64,000 nt of DNA from the NCBI GenBank assembly GCA_029339195.1, contig JAPTJF010000022.1, positions 124,001 to 188,000 of the forward strand, in the 5' to 3' direction. The position numbers were made by a program, and so were the translations under genes. Source of the stretch: Micractinium sp. NFX-FRZ. Taxonomy: Eukaryota > Chlorophyta > Trebouxiophyceae > Chlorellales > Chlorellaceae. The notes under the pieces were generated by a model, which was not told the DNA's origin, made no database searches, and was given only the letters and a program-made list of their open reading frames with translations. Positions 50,105 to 61,113 of the stretch are shown here, piece by piece (positions within the stretch are counted from its first letter, which is position 1; each line of letters opens with the position of its first letter).

Positions 50105-53100
50105 TTACATGGTGCGGCTCTGGGCCAGCTCATCAGCCATGTCCCCAGGTATGACCTGCACCTCTCCCAGCAGCCCATACGGCATCAGCGCCCCCGGGCC
50201 GAAGGCGCCCAGAGAGAGGGGGGAGAAGCCGGTGTCGTAGGAGCCTGCGCAGCGGGCACAGCGGGGCGGGTGCGGGACAGACGTGGCGGGCAGGGCGGGC
50301 GAGAGGGGAACGGCACCTGTTTGTCCTGGTTTGAGTTAACAAGTGCAGCGCTGGGTGCATGCGGAGAAGAATCACGTCCAAGGCACGGCAGCAGGCTGCT
50401 ACCGCAGCCCACCAGCCTTCAAGCCGACATGCTGCCGGCAGACTCGCCTGGCGCGCCCCACCCCCCGTTGTCCAGCTCCAGCGTCTGGCGGGCGCCATCC
50501 AAAAATATGGCCAGGTTGTTGGGCGGCGTGCCGCTGGGCTTGACGACTACCACCGCCACGTCTGCACGGGTATAGTAGGTGTGAAGGGGAGGTGAGAGGC
50601 ACTATTTGTCCAAGGAAAGAAGAAGGGCAGGATGTGTCATCAGGTGGCAACCTCGGTGTTTGGGCGGGGTGCTGGTAGGCTCTGGCACTTCCCCGGCCAC
50701 GTCCGCTTGCATAGGGGGCGGGCAGTCGGGCGGGCAGGACGTGAGCAGCAAGCAAGCACAGGAGACGGTGGGGGGCACATGCAAGCAGCGGGGGGCAGGG
50801 GGGGAGGGAGGGGGAGTCGGAGAGGCACGAGCTGGCAGATGACACTTCCCAGAAGGCAAGAGACAGACCGCACCCCCGCTGCCCGCACGCCCCTCGTTCC
50901 TGCCCTGCGCCGCCTCACATCGCCGGTTGGGCTGCAGGCTGGCGGTGGTCACGGTGGACGCGAGGCACTTGCTCTCCCCGCACGCCTTGGTGCAGGCATG
51001 GGCCACCCCAAAGTTGGCCCTGCCCTTGGACCCTGCAACAGCAGGGATGGCGCAATCATCAATGGCAAAATAGCCGTGACAGTTATGTTTGAGACTGGCA
51101 GTTGAGCATGGAGAGCGCCGCTCAGGACCCTGCAAGCACCGGGGATGCAGGGCAGGGGATTGATGATTATGGAGTGCAGTGTGGAGCGCTGCACGTGGCT
51201 GCAGGGACGCTGCCAGCGGGCCTTCGAGTGTGGGTAGGGGGCGGCGGTGCCTGCGATGGGGGCAGCTAAAATCACCACAAACGTAAACCACGCACATGCC
51301 TGGTGCCTGCATGCCGCATGCCAGGGCTGGTTGAGACATGCTGCCATGTGCGCAAGAGGCACCGCACTTGCCGGCGCACACAGGGCAGGCTTGACTGGCG
51401 CCCCCACATGCACGCGCATGCCGCCCGTCACCAGGCACTCACCGATCCTGTACCCGATGCGCAGAGTGCTCACGCACTCCTTGCCGGCTCCGGAGCCGGG
51501 TGCTGGCCCCAGCAAAATTCGCTCGCTGTTGATGGCCGCCTCAGTGCCAAACGCAAGCAGCACAGCTAGGGCAGAGGAGGAGGTGGGGAAGAGCTGCGGT
51601 GCGGGGAAAGGGCGGAGCAGGCTTGAAGGGTGAGGGGCAGGGCTGGGCGGGAGGCGGCACGGTGCCTCTCCCGGTGACCAAAGGAGGTGCGCTCCAGTGT
51701 GGGCTGCACCCATTACCCTCTGGAGCGTGCAAACTATCCATAACTGCAGGCCCCTGCATGAAAGTGTGACCAGCACCTGCCCTCCCTGCCACACTGTGCA
51801 GCCGTGGCGCTTCACTCGGGCCTCAGCTGGCAGCGCCGCTCGGCTTGCAGCCATTGGCAGCGCCCCGGGTACTGCCCCCCTGTCACAGTGCAGGCAGCGC
51901 CCCTCACCTGGACGCGGGCCTGCGTGGTGAGCACGTCATTGGCATCAAATGCCAGCATGGAGCCGGGCGAGAACCAGGGGCGGCTTGCCTCGCTGGGTGC
52001 ATACGCGTGGATGCCGTTGCCTGAGGCAGGGCGGAGCAGGGAGTGAACAGTGAGAAAGGGGCACGTTGCAAAGATTGGGCGGGTCAATGTGTGTGGGAAC
52101 GGCCAAAACGCTGCCGGCTACTGCGTGCACTTCGAAAGCAGCCTGGCAATTCAGCAGTGCCGCGCTGCGCTCCCCCTGCACCTGATGCGTCCTGCCACGT
52201 GGCCAAGGGCCCGGCTGTGCCGCCCGGGATGAGCTTTGCATCCCACCGGAGGCCCGAGGGCTGCAGCGCGTGCATTTCTGCCGTGGTCGGTGGGGAGGGC
52301 GGCATGGGCGGCGGCGGGCTGCAGCTCAGGCCAGGCGGGCAGGAGGCAGCAGCTTCCTCTCAGCGTGCAGAGGAGGCAGCTTCCTCTCAGCAGGCTCAGC
52401 AGGCAGCAGCTTCTTCTTAGCAGCCTGCCATGATCGGCGTTGCCTTTTGCCCGCCTTGAGCGGCCCTCACAGTTCAGTTTGCAGGCATGTGTGCGACCTC
52501 TCAGCATACCTAGGGGACGGCGGTGGTGGGGGTGGGGGGAGGGGCGAGGGCGAGGGCGGTGGTGGGGAGGACAGGGGTGGAGGTGGGTGTGGATTCTCCG
52601 GTGGGCTGCAGGAACAAAAGAGAGGGCACGAAAGGCGTGTGAGCACCACTGGCAGGAGGCAGAAGGCGAGGTGCTGTGGGCATCAAGACATCAGGGCAGG
52701 ATACCGCCACGGGCGAGATCCGGAGATCAGCGCAGCTAACACAGCTGATTGGTCCTTCTGCGTCAAGCCAGGTGTGACAGGTTGTGGCGCCACGGCCATG
52801 CCATATCAGGTCATGGAAAGACCCAGACAGCAAGCATGTTGAAGAAGAAGAAGCTTGCAGCCTGAGGGCGTGGGGTTGAGGAAGCCAACAGGAAATTGGT
52901 CAGCTAGCATAGCAAGTTGCAAGCCATGCTGGCAGCCCCCACCTTGTGGTCGCCAGCGAGGCATGGGCCCAGGCGGAGCAGGCCAGGGAGTTGCAGGCGC
53001 GGGCACGGAAGACAATGACCGGCACCGCAGGGACCAGGCGGGTGGTGATGCGCCTCTGCAGGGTGGTGGGTGCATGTGGGCGGGCGGTGCAAGGGGGCAC

Positions 53101-56100
53101 AGGGTGCAGGGTGACGTGTTCTGCGGTGGAACAATCTGGGGAGCGGCGCGGCATGAAGGTCGGTAGGCACCCTGTCCCCGCCCCCTTCAAGCTGCGCTCA
53201 CACAGGGGTGCACCAAAACCACTGCTGGATCAACAGCAAGAGTTCAACTGATGCTGGGTTCTATAAAGAGTATCAGGGCGGCGCCCGCAGCGCTAGGGCG
53301 GGCAGTCTCGCCGCCAGCTCACCCATCGGCGCAGGGTGCCATTGAGTGTGATGTCGAAAGGCGGGAGGGGGGAGTTCACGCTCCACAGCAGCTGCTGGTT
53401 GCGGCTGTCCCGTGCCTGCACCTCGTACCTCAGGTCGCCTGGGTTGCAAGGGGGAGGGCAGACACGGCGGGGCGGTGCGCGGTGAACCCCGGGCGATGCC
53501 AGCGGACGTGTTGAGAGGCACGGAGTGGCTGTGTGTCCGGGAGCGTCTGTGTGTGGGCGGGGTCCGTGACAGCTGCATGCGCATAGGACAGGTGAGGCAG
53601 CACTGTAGGGCACGCCGACGCCACTGGCGCCACTGGCCTCTCACCCGAGCCTGCCGGGCCCCTGTGTTTGGGAGGCTCCAGGACCAGCGTCAGGGTGGGT
53701 GGAGCTTCGGAGAGGTCCATGCGGGTGTAGCCAGGCACGATCCAGGGCAGGCCGGGCGCCCGGGGGTCGGGCAACGGTGGGCGGGGTGGGGGGCGTGGAG
53801 GAGGGCGCGGCGGCGGGCGAGGGGGCCGAGGGCGGGGAGGCGGGGTGGGCGGTGGAGGCGGGGGGGTGCTGCATGGGAAGGGAAAGCAAACAGCCGGTGT
53901 GCTTGCCTGTATAGTTTGGTGTCACTGACCCAGCCGTCTCACAAGCTGGGCTGATGTGACATCTGCCCCTCCCCCTGTGTGTCATAGCTTCCACTGCCTG
54001 CCAGTCGTTGCCGCAACTCGCTCACCTTCGGTATGGGCACTCGCAGGTGGCAAGCCGCACGCGCTTCTCTCGTGCTATGCCCACCAGCCGCCGCACATCG
54101 TCCTCCACGGCAAAGGAGCGGTAGTTAGCGCCGGCGGGTGTGTCGCCGTTGTAGTACAGCATCAAGTCCCTGCGGAGGGTCGGTGGACAGAAGGGAGCTT
54201 TGCTCAGAAGAGGGTGGATGGCACCCAGGCGAAACCCTCAAGGCCATGAGCGACAGAGTGCCTTGAGGGCTGCATTGCCTTGCGGCAGTTGGGCGGCAGC
54301 CCCTGGGGCGAGGGCAGGCGGGGCGGGTCAGGCTGGGTGCTGCGGCACTGCACTTGCGGCGGCGCGATCATTATTGATTGATTGATCATGCTGTGCGGTG
54401 CAGCCAGGGCGGGCTCACCAGTCCCCCGTGCTGGGCACGGTTGGCGCAGTCCTCAGGGTTTGCTGCAGGTCGGGCATGTGGGCGGCGCAGGGCCAGGATT
54501 GGCAGCGTTCCGGAGCAGCACCGCTGGCGCTGTTGGGATGCCGGCCGCTGCGGCACAGCAGGCGCAGCACATCGCAGTGCCCGCTCCTCTCCCCTGTTGC
54601 CCGCCCGACCAGGCACTGGCAGGCCCGTGCCCCGTGCCCCCTCCCCTCCCCCCGCACTCGCCTGTCGTATGTTGGTGGTCCCCTTGTGTGTCCAGCTCCA
54701 GGATTGACCCAGTGTGAGGGGGAAGGGGCCCCAGGAGGCACGAGGCACCCCCGGCGGGGGCGCTGCCCGAAGCACGCTGTGCCCCAGCTCGTGAGCTGCT
54801 GTCTCCATGAACTCATAATCCGCATTCGCCTCCCACGCATCAGACCTGCGGTGATGGAAGTGGATGCTGCCTCTCAGGGGGGGGCTTATGGCTACGCTTG
54901 CATGGGGCAAGCAGGCAGCGCTTGCGGGGGGCCGGCTTCGCCTGGCAAGCCTTGCGACAGGGCCCTGCCCTGCGGCCCCCCGGGGCACTGGCACATGCCC
55001 AACACATGCTCAGCCCGCTGACCCGCCGGCCTGGTAGGCGCCGGCATTGTAGAAGATCTTGGGGTCGAAACTGAAGAAGGCAACGCTGCCCACGTTGTGG
55101 CTGCGCTTGTACTCGCGGTCGCTGCGGGGTGGGGGGTGAGCCAGGGCATTCGGGGGGGCAAGGGAGGGTCTGCAGGCCCGCCGGCAGGAAGCCGGCAGGA
55201 AGATGGCGGGCAGCCGGCAGGAAGCCGCAGTCAAGCCGCAGCCCGCTGGCAGGAAGCCGCGCTGAGCTGCTTTTCCAGCTCCCTTCACACAGTGGCAGTG
55301 CACTCCACGGCAAAACACTGCAGTGCACGCGCGTATGCTGCGGGAAAGCGCACGGGTCGGGCCACACCGCCTCTCCGACCCCACGAGCAGCACCTCATTC
55401 ACGCCCTAACCCCCCAGCTCAGCACATGTGCGCTTGCTGTAACAAATCAACTCCCCCCTCACGTGACCCACTCCAGCTCCACATTCTTTCCAGAAGAAAC
55501 CTCCACCACCTGGGTGACCACGTCGTACACCCGGTCGTTTGACAGCCGCACTGCCCGCGGCCCCACGCGGCTCCAGTTCTCCGCGACGCCCCGCTTGGTC
55601 AGCGACTTGAGCTTGGCCCACTGCGCCTCGCTCATGCGCCCTTTGCGCTGGAAGTTGAACAGGAGGGAGACCCGGACCTGGGGGCGGGGGGCGCAGGCAG
55701 GGAACTCCTGCGGGGCCGAGGCGGGCGGGAGGGTGGGGTCGGGCGTGAGGGTGCACACCGGTTAGTACATCAAGTGAACACTCAGCTCACCACAAACGCC
55801 CTGAAGTGTGTGACGTGGTGGTGAGCGACATTCAAAGTGGAGCCAGCACGACTCGTGGGTTGGTGCGGCGGGGCGCAGGAAGTGCGGAGTGCTCAGCGAG
55901 CAAAGCGGAGCGCTCCAGCTCGTGGCAACGCTCCAGTGCTTTGGCCACAGATGCCGGGCATACGCTGAGCCCCTGGCTTCCGCCCCGCCCGACCTGCCCA
56001 CCTTCACCTTCCACCGCCCAGACCACAGTGTTCAGCACCAGACGGGCAGCCACGCCCCCCGTGAGCCGCGCCCCACCCACCCACCCCCAACGACCCACGC

Positions 56101-58562
56101 ACCCTCACACCCTCACGCACACAAGGGCATCTCACCTCCACCTCCACCCAGTCCACGGTATCCAACCGGAGCGCGCTCTGCGTGGACCGCGCCCCCTCTG
56201 CCACGTCACCCCGCCAGATCCAGCTGGCGCCTTGGAGGAGCGAGTACGTGCCGGTGGGAGCGGTGACGTCGGAGCGCTCCGCCGTGCGACCCTTGGACAC
56301 CCCGTTGAGCTGGAACTCACTATAGACGTCCGGGTTGGTGCCCCCTCCACAGCACAGGTCCCAGTTGCCGCCCCGCTGCGCGGCGGTGACATGGCGAGGC
56401 AGGGAGGCAGGGGTGGGCGAGCCAGGGTGGCAAGCGGGCCCAGGCTAAAAAACACCATTGCTCAAGCAGCGCAACAGAGGGAAGAGCAGGTGCTCATGCC
56501 GCGTACATTACGGTCGCGCCACTGTTTACCATCTGCAGCCCCTCCCCTCCGCCCCCCACCAACCCCGCTCACGTTTTTGGGGCTGACGTCGATTCGGTAG
56601 CTCCCTGTGGCCGCCAGGGTGACCCCTCTGCCCATGCTGTCGTACCCTCGCGTGTCGCTGTCCCTCACGAGCACCTCCACCCCGCCTGCCACCTGGCACG
56701 TCTCCTGCCAGTACACGGTACCGCTGACTTGAATGCGCGGCAGGCGGATGTCAAAGGCTGTGTCGCCGGCGACGTTGGAGCGCGCCTCCGTGGTGTGCCA
56801 CAGGCTGCCGCCCACCCATACCTGCACTGGGGAGGTGGGCGGGGCAACTGGTCAGAAGGGGGGCAGGGAGGGCGAGCAGCAGGGCGGGGCTGATGCCACG
56901 CAATCGCAGGCGCTGCTCCGCTGCATTGCCGCCTCGCTGCCTCTCATTGCCCCTCCTGCACACCCGCAGGAGGTCCGGGCACCTTCTGGGGGTCCGGACT
57001 GGGACCTGCCTGGATATCGCACAAGAAAGCACAGTCCCATGACTCAATGTAACACAAATTTCAATAAATTTATGTTTGTCTCTCCCACCCCAGCCGACCT
57101 CCAGTTTGGGGTCTGGCCTCGGGCCGACCTCGTCCCACTCCAGCTGTGCGCTGTAGGTGATGAGGAAGGTGCCGGCAGCAGAGGTGCGTGCCTCCCCCAT
57201 GTAGTCCTGAGGGGCAGGGGGGGGAGGGAGCGGGTGTCACGAATGCACCGTCATGGCAGGCAGCCACATCTACTCTCTGGAAGCGCTACAAGCAGGAAGA
57301 TCACCCCTACCCATGCAGCCGGCATCCAGCAGGCAAGCAGGAAGACCGCAAGCCAGCACCTGGCCGAGTGTGTCGGAGTCGTAAGCTTTGATGAGCGCCC
57401 CCGCCACCGGCTCCGACGTCCCCGCCCACAGCACCGTCCCCCTGATGCTGCGGCTGTCCAGTGTGAGTGCGAAGGAGCTGCGAGGAATGGGCGTGGAAGG
57501 GGGCAAGCAGGCGGGCAAGGAGGGGGCGCTGTGTGCTAGTCGGACAGCGGGTCGATGGGCATTGTATTGTGCAGGCTGAGCACGCAAGGGGCAGGCTGAG
57601 CGCTTTTCGTGGCGGGGTGGTATCTCGGGCCCAGCACACACACAGCGCAGCCGCTCAGTGCCGCCACCCACCCCCGCTAGCCCCTCACGTGTCCCTGTCG
57701 ACGTTGCCGGCGAGTGTGCCCGTCTTCAGCCAGAGCCGGCCATCCACTATCACCTGGAGCAAAACCCAGGGAGACCGCTGTGTGGGCCACCCGGTACCGC
57801 TGGGCATTGGCAGTCAGCCGGCAATGCAGCAGCAGAGCGCCCGCTGTCATCGCTGCTGCAGCAGACAGCCATGCCGTGCCCGCTGTGCCCGCTGCGCTTG
57901 CCTCCAGCTGTATGTCGGGCCGGGTCTGCCCAAAGCAGCAGGCATCCCAGTTGCGGTCATGGTTGTATGAGATGGCAAAGGCCCCAGAGCTGGAGGTGAC
58001 TCCTTGGCCCATGAAGTCGCGCCCAGAGGTGTCAGAATCTGAGGGTGAGGGTGGAAAGTTGTGTGGAAGGACCGGTGGTACAGAGGGCATGCCAGGTGGG
58101 GCGCGCTAAAGGGCAGGCAGTGCGGGCCACTTGCCGGCTGACTGTGTCCACAGGTGATGACGTGAAGGCAAGCGCGCCAGGGGAAGGGGGGCGGGGGGAG
58201 CAGCTCGCTCCCTGCTTGGCGGCTGCGCCCACCACCGCAGCTCACCGAACGCCTTCACCACAGCCGCGCCCACGGGCTGTCCAGTGCCCCGCCACCGCAC
58301 CGTCCCTCTGATCATGCGGCAATGCGCTCCCAAGACCAGCGCTGCGTGGCTAGGAGGAGCAAAGGGGCTTGATGTGGGTGCCTTGAATGTGTGTGGCTGT
58401 GCACGGCCGGCAGCGGGTGGACCTGGCGGTGGGGTGCAGCTGTGTGGGTGCCGTCTCGGCGCACCTCGCCCTTTCGCGCGTGTTCCCACCTTCCGGACAC
58501 CCGCTTGTCTCACCTGCCAGCAGCAGCAGATTGACCGCAAGCCTGCCCCTTAAGGAGGGCAT
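50105..58562 (-). CDS. Secreted HELGH metalloprotease with transthyretin-like domains and Pro-rich linkers
   Basis: Twenty-three exons, 1021 aa. First to last: 58562-58514, 58341-58246, 58038-57902, 57753-57689, 57477-57360, 57206-57099, 56821-56573, 56375-56136, 55677-55463, 55121-55023, 54845-54662, 54462-54419, 54169-54026, 53868-53645, 53438-53323, 53055-52943, 52605-52510, 52318-52182, 52020-51908, 51593-51443, 51032-50919, 50561-50448, 50244-50105. A signal peptide (RLAVNLLLLAALVLG) is split over exons 1-2. Three transthyretin-like repeats follow (~26-350), each with a G(T)V-W, DSDT, MG, and F-or-Y-I pattern. The protease part has His477-Glu-Leu-Gly-His481 (TAAHELGHSV); His512 in WTHKG is a possible third zinc ligand, and DLMLYYN (536-542) follows. 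Then come a ~35-residue Pro/Arg linker (from 583), fibronectin-like beta segments, SPPPP linkers (734-780) and a C-terminal beta-rich domain with paired Cys (ACTKACGESKC). Probably an extracellular matrix or cell-wall protease; the target is unknown. Introns 3, 11 and 22 have GC donors. Confidence 0.86.
52335..52425. repeat. Imperfect AGGAGGCAGC/CAGCTTCCTCTCAGC repeat
   Basis: GGCAGCAGCTTCCTCTCAGC-type units occur about three times between metalloprotease exons 18 and 17. Confidence 0.75.
55179..55258. repeat. GCCGGCAGGAA minisatellite
   Basis: GCCGGCAGGAAG occurs three times and CTGGCAGGAAG once, within intron 9 of the metalloprotease gene. Confidence 0.85.
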
Positions 58563-59690
58563 CGGGCGACCTGTTCTCGCTTAGCGGCCGCCCCTGGTTG
58601 CTGCTCGCTTTCCGTGCCGGGGAGAGTTGCAAAGAATCGAATCGAGCATGCGAGGAGCTTTGGGGACACCATATCGAGCCATGCCTGGAGCGGGATCAGG
58701 AGTGGGAAGCTGGGGGAAGGGGGCCAGGGGTCATGCGCCACAGCCTCACATGGTATGGCTCCACAGCCTCACATGCACCCGGCGGCAAAGGCAAATTAGC
58801 CATCCATCCGCAGTCCCACGAGTCCTGCTTGACTGAACCTGTGGCTTTCAAACAAGATGCCAAACTCTTGCAAGGGAGGGTGCATACAGCTTCACTGCCG
58901 CTGAGGATGCCCTAGGGCCTGCACTGCTGGGAGGCGTGCACCGCATCCGCAGTACACTGGCTAAGTCAGCCCGAGGGGTTTGTCCAGGGTTTCCCAGGCT
59001 GGCAAAAGCTGGAGGCCGGCGGGTGCTGACTGGCAGTGGCACTGGCGGAGGTGGGCAGCCCACTGGCAGAGCCTAATTCACTGGCGGGGGCGGGCAGCGC
59101 ACTCAGTGGCGGCCAGGCTGGCAGAGGCGCCATCTGAAGGCGGAGCTGGCGGTCTGGAGGGATGGTGAAACCGTGGGCAGAGAGAGAGGCTCTTCCGCTT
59201 TAGGGGCTCAAGCGCCTTCTTCGGTGGCATGACAGCGCGTGGCTGATTGTGGGGCCGAGTTGGCTGGCAGGCGAGGCTTCTGGGTGCGGCTGGCGCTACC
59301 ATACTGGCAGAAGTGGGCTGTGACCTGGCAGACCCGCTGGCGGCGGCGCCACCTTCTTTCTGCCGACCCCCCTGGCGGAACGCCCCCCATGAGAGTGCCA
59401 GTGCCCCCAGTTTAGGTAGATTCTGCCAGTACTGGCAGATTTGCCAGTCTGGGGAAACCCAGGCTGGGGTCGCCTGCACCCAGCTGCACAAGCTGCTGCT
59501 CCTCCAGGCCCCCTTGTACCGCAGCCGTCACGCTCAGATTACTTTTCCAAAGGGTGTGACGCGCATGAGGCAGGCAGGCGCTGCCGAATAACGAATGCAA
59601 GCAAGAAAGGGGAGAGCGGGAAGCAGGTCAAGTCGGCAGTGTTGTGAGCCAGACAATACAGGTGGAGATTGAGGCCGTCACGCTGCGAAG
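58563..59690. other. Intergenic region with TGGCAG-rich repeats
   Basis: The first part is the promoter side of the metalloprotease gene. 59025-59450 carries many copies of CTGGCAG/CTGGCGG and reverse complements. I cannot assign a gene. A 137-codon minus-strand frame (59491-59078) has no recognisable domain and is largely built from the repeat. Confidence 0.45.
59422..59439. repeat. 18-bp perfect palindrome
   Basis: TCTGCCAGTACTGGCAGA is its own reverse complement, inside the TGGCAG-rich stretch. It could be a dimer-binding site, or simply two inverted repeat units side by side. Confidence 0.85.
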
Positions 59691-59927
59691 CTAGATGAGG
59701 GCGCGCACTATGCCAATGCCCAAGAAGCCGGCAGCAGCACCCAGCATGACGGCGCGGTGCAGGCGCCCTGTGGGCGGCTGCGCCCAGTTGCTGGCCGCCA
59801 GGTAGGCGCTGGCCGCCAGGCACACCCCTGTGCCCACCACGCGGCACTGCAGGCAGTCCTTTGGCTGCTGCTGCGCCTGCTGCTCCTGCTGGGCTGCACG
59901 GCCAGGCTCCATTGCTGAGGCTGGCAA
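59691..59927 (-). CDS. DUF4536/DMAC1-like small membrane protein
   Basis: An intronless 78-aa protein. A hydrophilic Gln-rich start (QQEQQAQQQPK) is followed by DCLQCRVVGTG with a CxxC, then a first hydrophobic segment, a short loop and a second (AVMLGAAAGFLGIGIV) before the stop. A CxxC followed by two small-residue-rich helices is the pattern of the DUF4536 family, which includes DMAC1/TMEM261, an assembly factor for the membrane arm of mitochondrial complex I. Membership is likely by pattern; the function is carried over from the family. The start codon is the Met five residues before a second Met. It follows TMA7 on the same strand after 82 bp. Confidence 0.72.
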   Translation of the reverse strand: MPASAMEPGRAAQQEQQAQQQPKDCLQCRVVGTGVCLAASAYLAASNWAQPPTGRLHRAVMLGAAAGFLGIGIVRALI

Positions 59928-60009
59928 CGAGTGCGTCGGGCTGGTGCTGCCTACAGTGACTGCAGCTGCCCCTCCGACGCACTCCAGCGGCCGGTGTGGC
60001 TCAGCCAGC

Positions 60010-60718
60010 TCACTTCTTCTTGCCCTTTGCCATGGCCTCCTTGGCGGCCTTCAGGGCTGCGGCCTCCTCCTGCACAGGCAACACAAGAAAGAAGGCGCCG
60101 CTAATGGTAAGTGCAGCACGGCAGTGTGTGATGGCATGGCGCCTGAGGCCCCGCCCACGACTGCTGCCTTGCACCCATCGGTCTGCCATCTCCGCCCCGC
60201 CACTTGCCCCCAGCACACCCCCACCTTCTTCTTCTTCAAAAAGGCCTCGTCAGACTCGTCGTAGTCCTTGGCGCCCTTCTTGGGGGCCTGCAGGTGGCAG
60301 CGGGGTGAAGTGGGTGCAGGGGGTCAGGTCTGGCTCGGGTTGCCGGTGCCGTGTTCGGCGGTGCAGCGCGGCCAGCGTGGCTAGAAGGTGTGGATGCAGC
60401 AGCGGCAGCAAACAGGACGCACCTTCAGAGGCTTGGCCTTGCCGCCGTCCTTGCCTGCAACAGGTGCCGCCAAAGGAGGGAGCAGGTGAGGCAACCAGTA
60501 TACTAAGAGGGAACAGCGTGTGCTCCCGGCTGCCGTATGCTCCCGCCCACCTGCCGCCGCCGCTACTGGCTGCCTGGAGACTCGCAGGCACGCAGCAGTC
60601 CCTTCCATTCAAGCTTCTGACCCTCATGTCGGTAGCACTGAGGAGAGAGGCGCTGTCCAAGCACATGCGCGGCCCAAGTCAAAGCCATCACCCGGCACTG
60701 CCGCAGCGCACCTGGCAT
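60010..60718 (-). CDS. TMA7: TMA7, translation machinery-associated protein 7
   Basis: A small, highly basic protein that co-purifies with ribosomes in yeast. Exons, first to last: 60718-60712, 60454-60423, 60287-60225, 60069-60010; 53 aa. It reads MPGKDGGKAKPLKAPKKGAK, then DYDESDEAFLKKKKEE, and ends in EAMAKGKKK. The GGKAKPLKxPKK start, acidic DESDEAF middle and Lys-rich end match the TMA7 family of about 60 aa. The first coding exon is only 7 nt (ATG CCA G). It was chosen because it supplies the Met-Pro-Gly expected before Lys and the correct phase for exon 2. Head-to-head with the LENG8-like gene (395 bp between starts). Confidence 0.9.
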
Positions 60719-61113
60719 GGCTTGAGAGTCTCCACTGGAGACCGGAAGAGCAAATCTGCAGGGGGCGCGGGGCACAGCCAGTTGAGAACTGCAGAAGGCG
60801 GCGGCTGGCAGCGGGGCGGGAACAGTCTACACGCGGAGCGGCGCACCTGAGCGATCTGGGCGTAGTGGAAGCAGCGGAATGAGCGGGAGCCGCACTTGCC
60901 ACTTCTCTTTTGCTGCTGTCGTGCTGCGCCTTGCATGTGTCAATCGGGCTTCTGCAGGCCGCCAGCGCCCATTGCGCCAATGTGACACGATCCCAGAATT
61001 CATGCCATCAACCCGGCATTGCGTGTCCCAGCCAGCAACAGCCCACCGGCACTCCGGCGCCCCTGCAGCTCGCTCGCACCGTTGTGTGCGCCCTCTGAGC
61101 GCAAGCCGCCAGC
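60719..61113. promoter_or_regulatory. Divergent promoter region (TMA7 / LENG8-like)
   Basis: 395 bp between the start codons of two housekeeping-type genes on opposite strands. No defined element was recognised. Confidence 0.45.

Noticed and set aside
59078..59491. Possible minus-strand gene of 137 aa
   Set aside because: No recognised domain; the sequence is dominated by the TGGCAG repeat.
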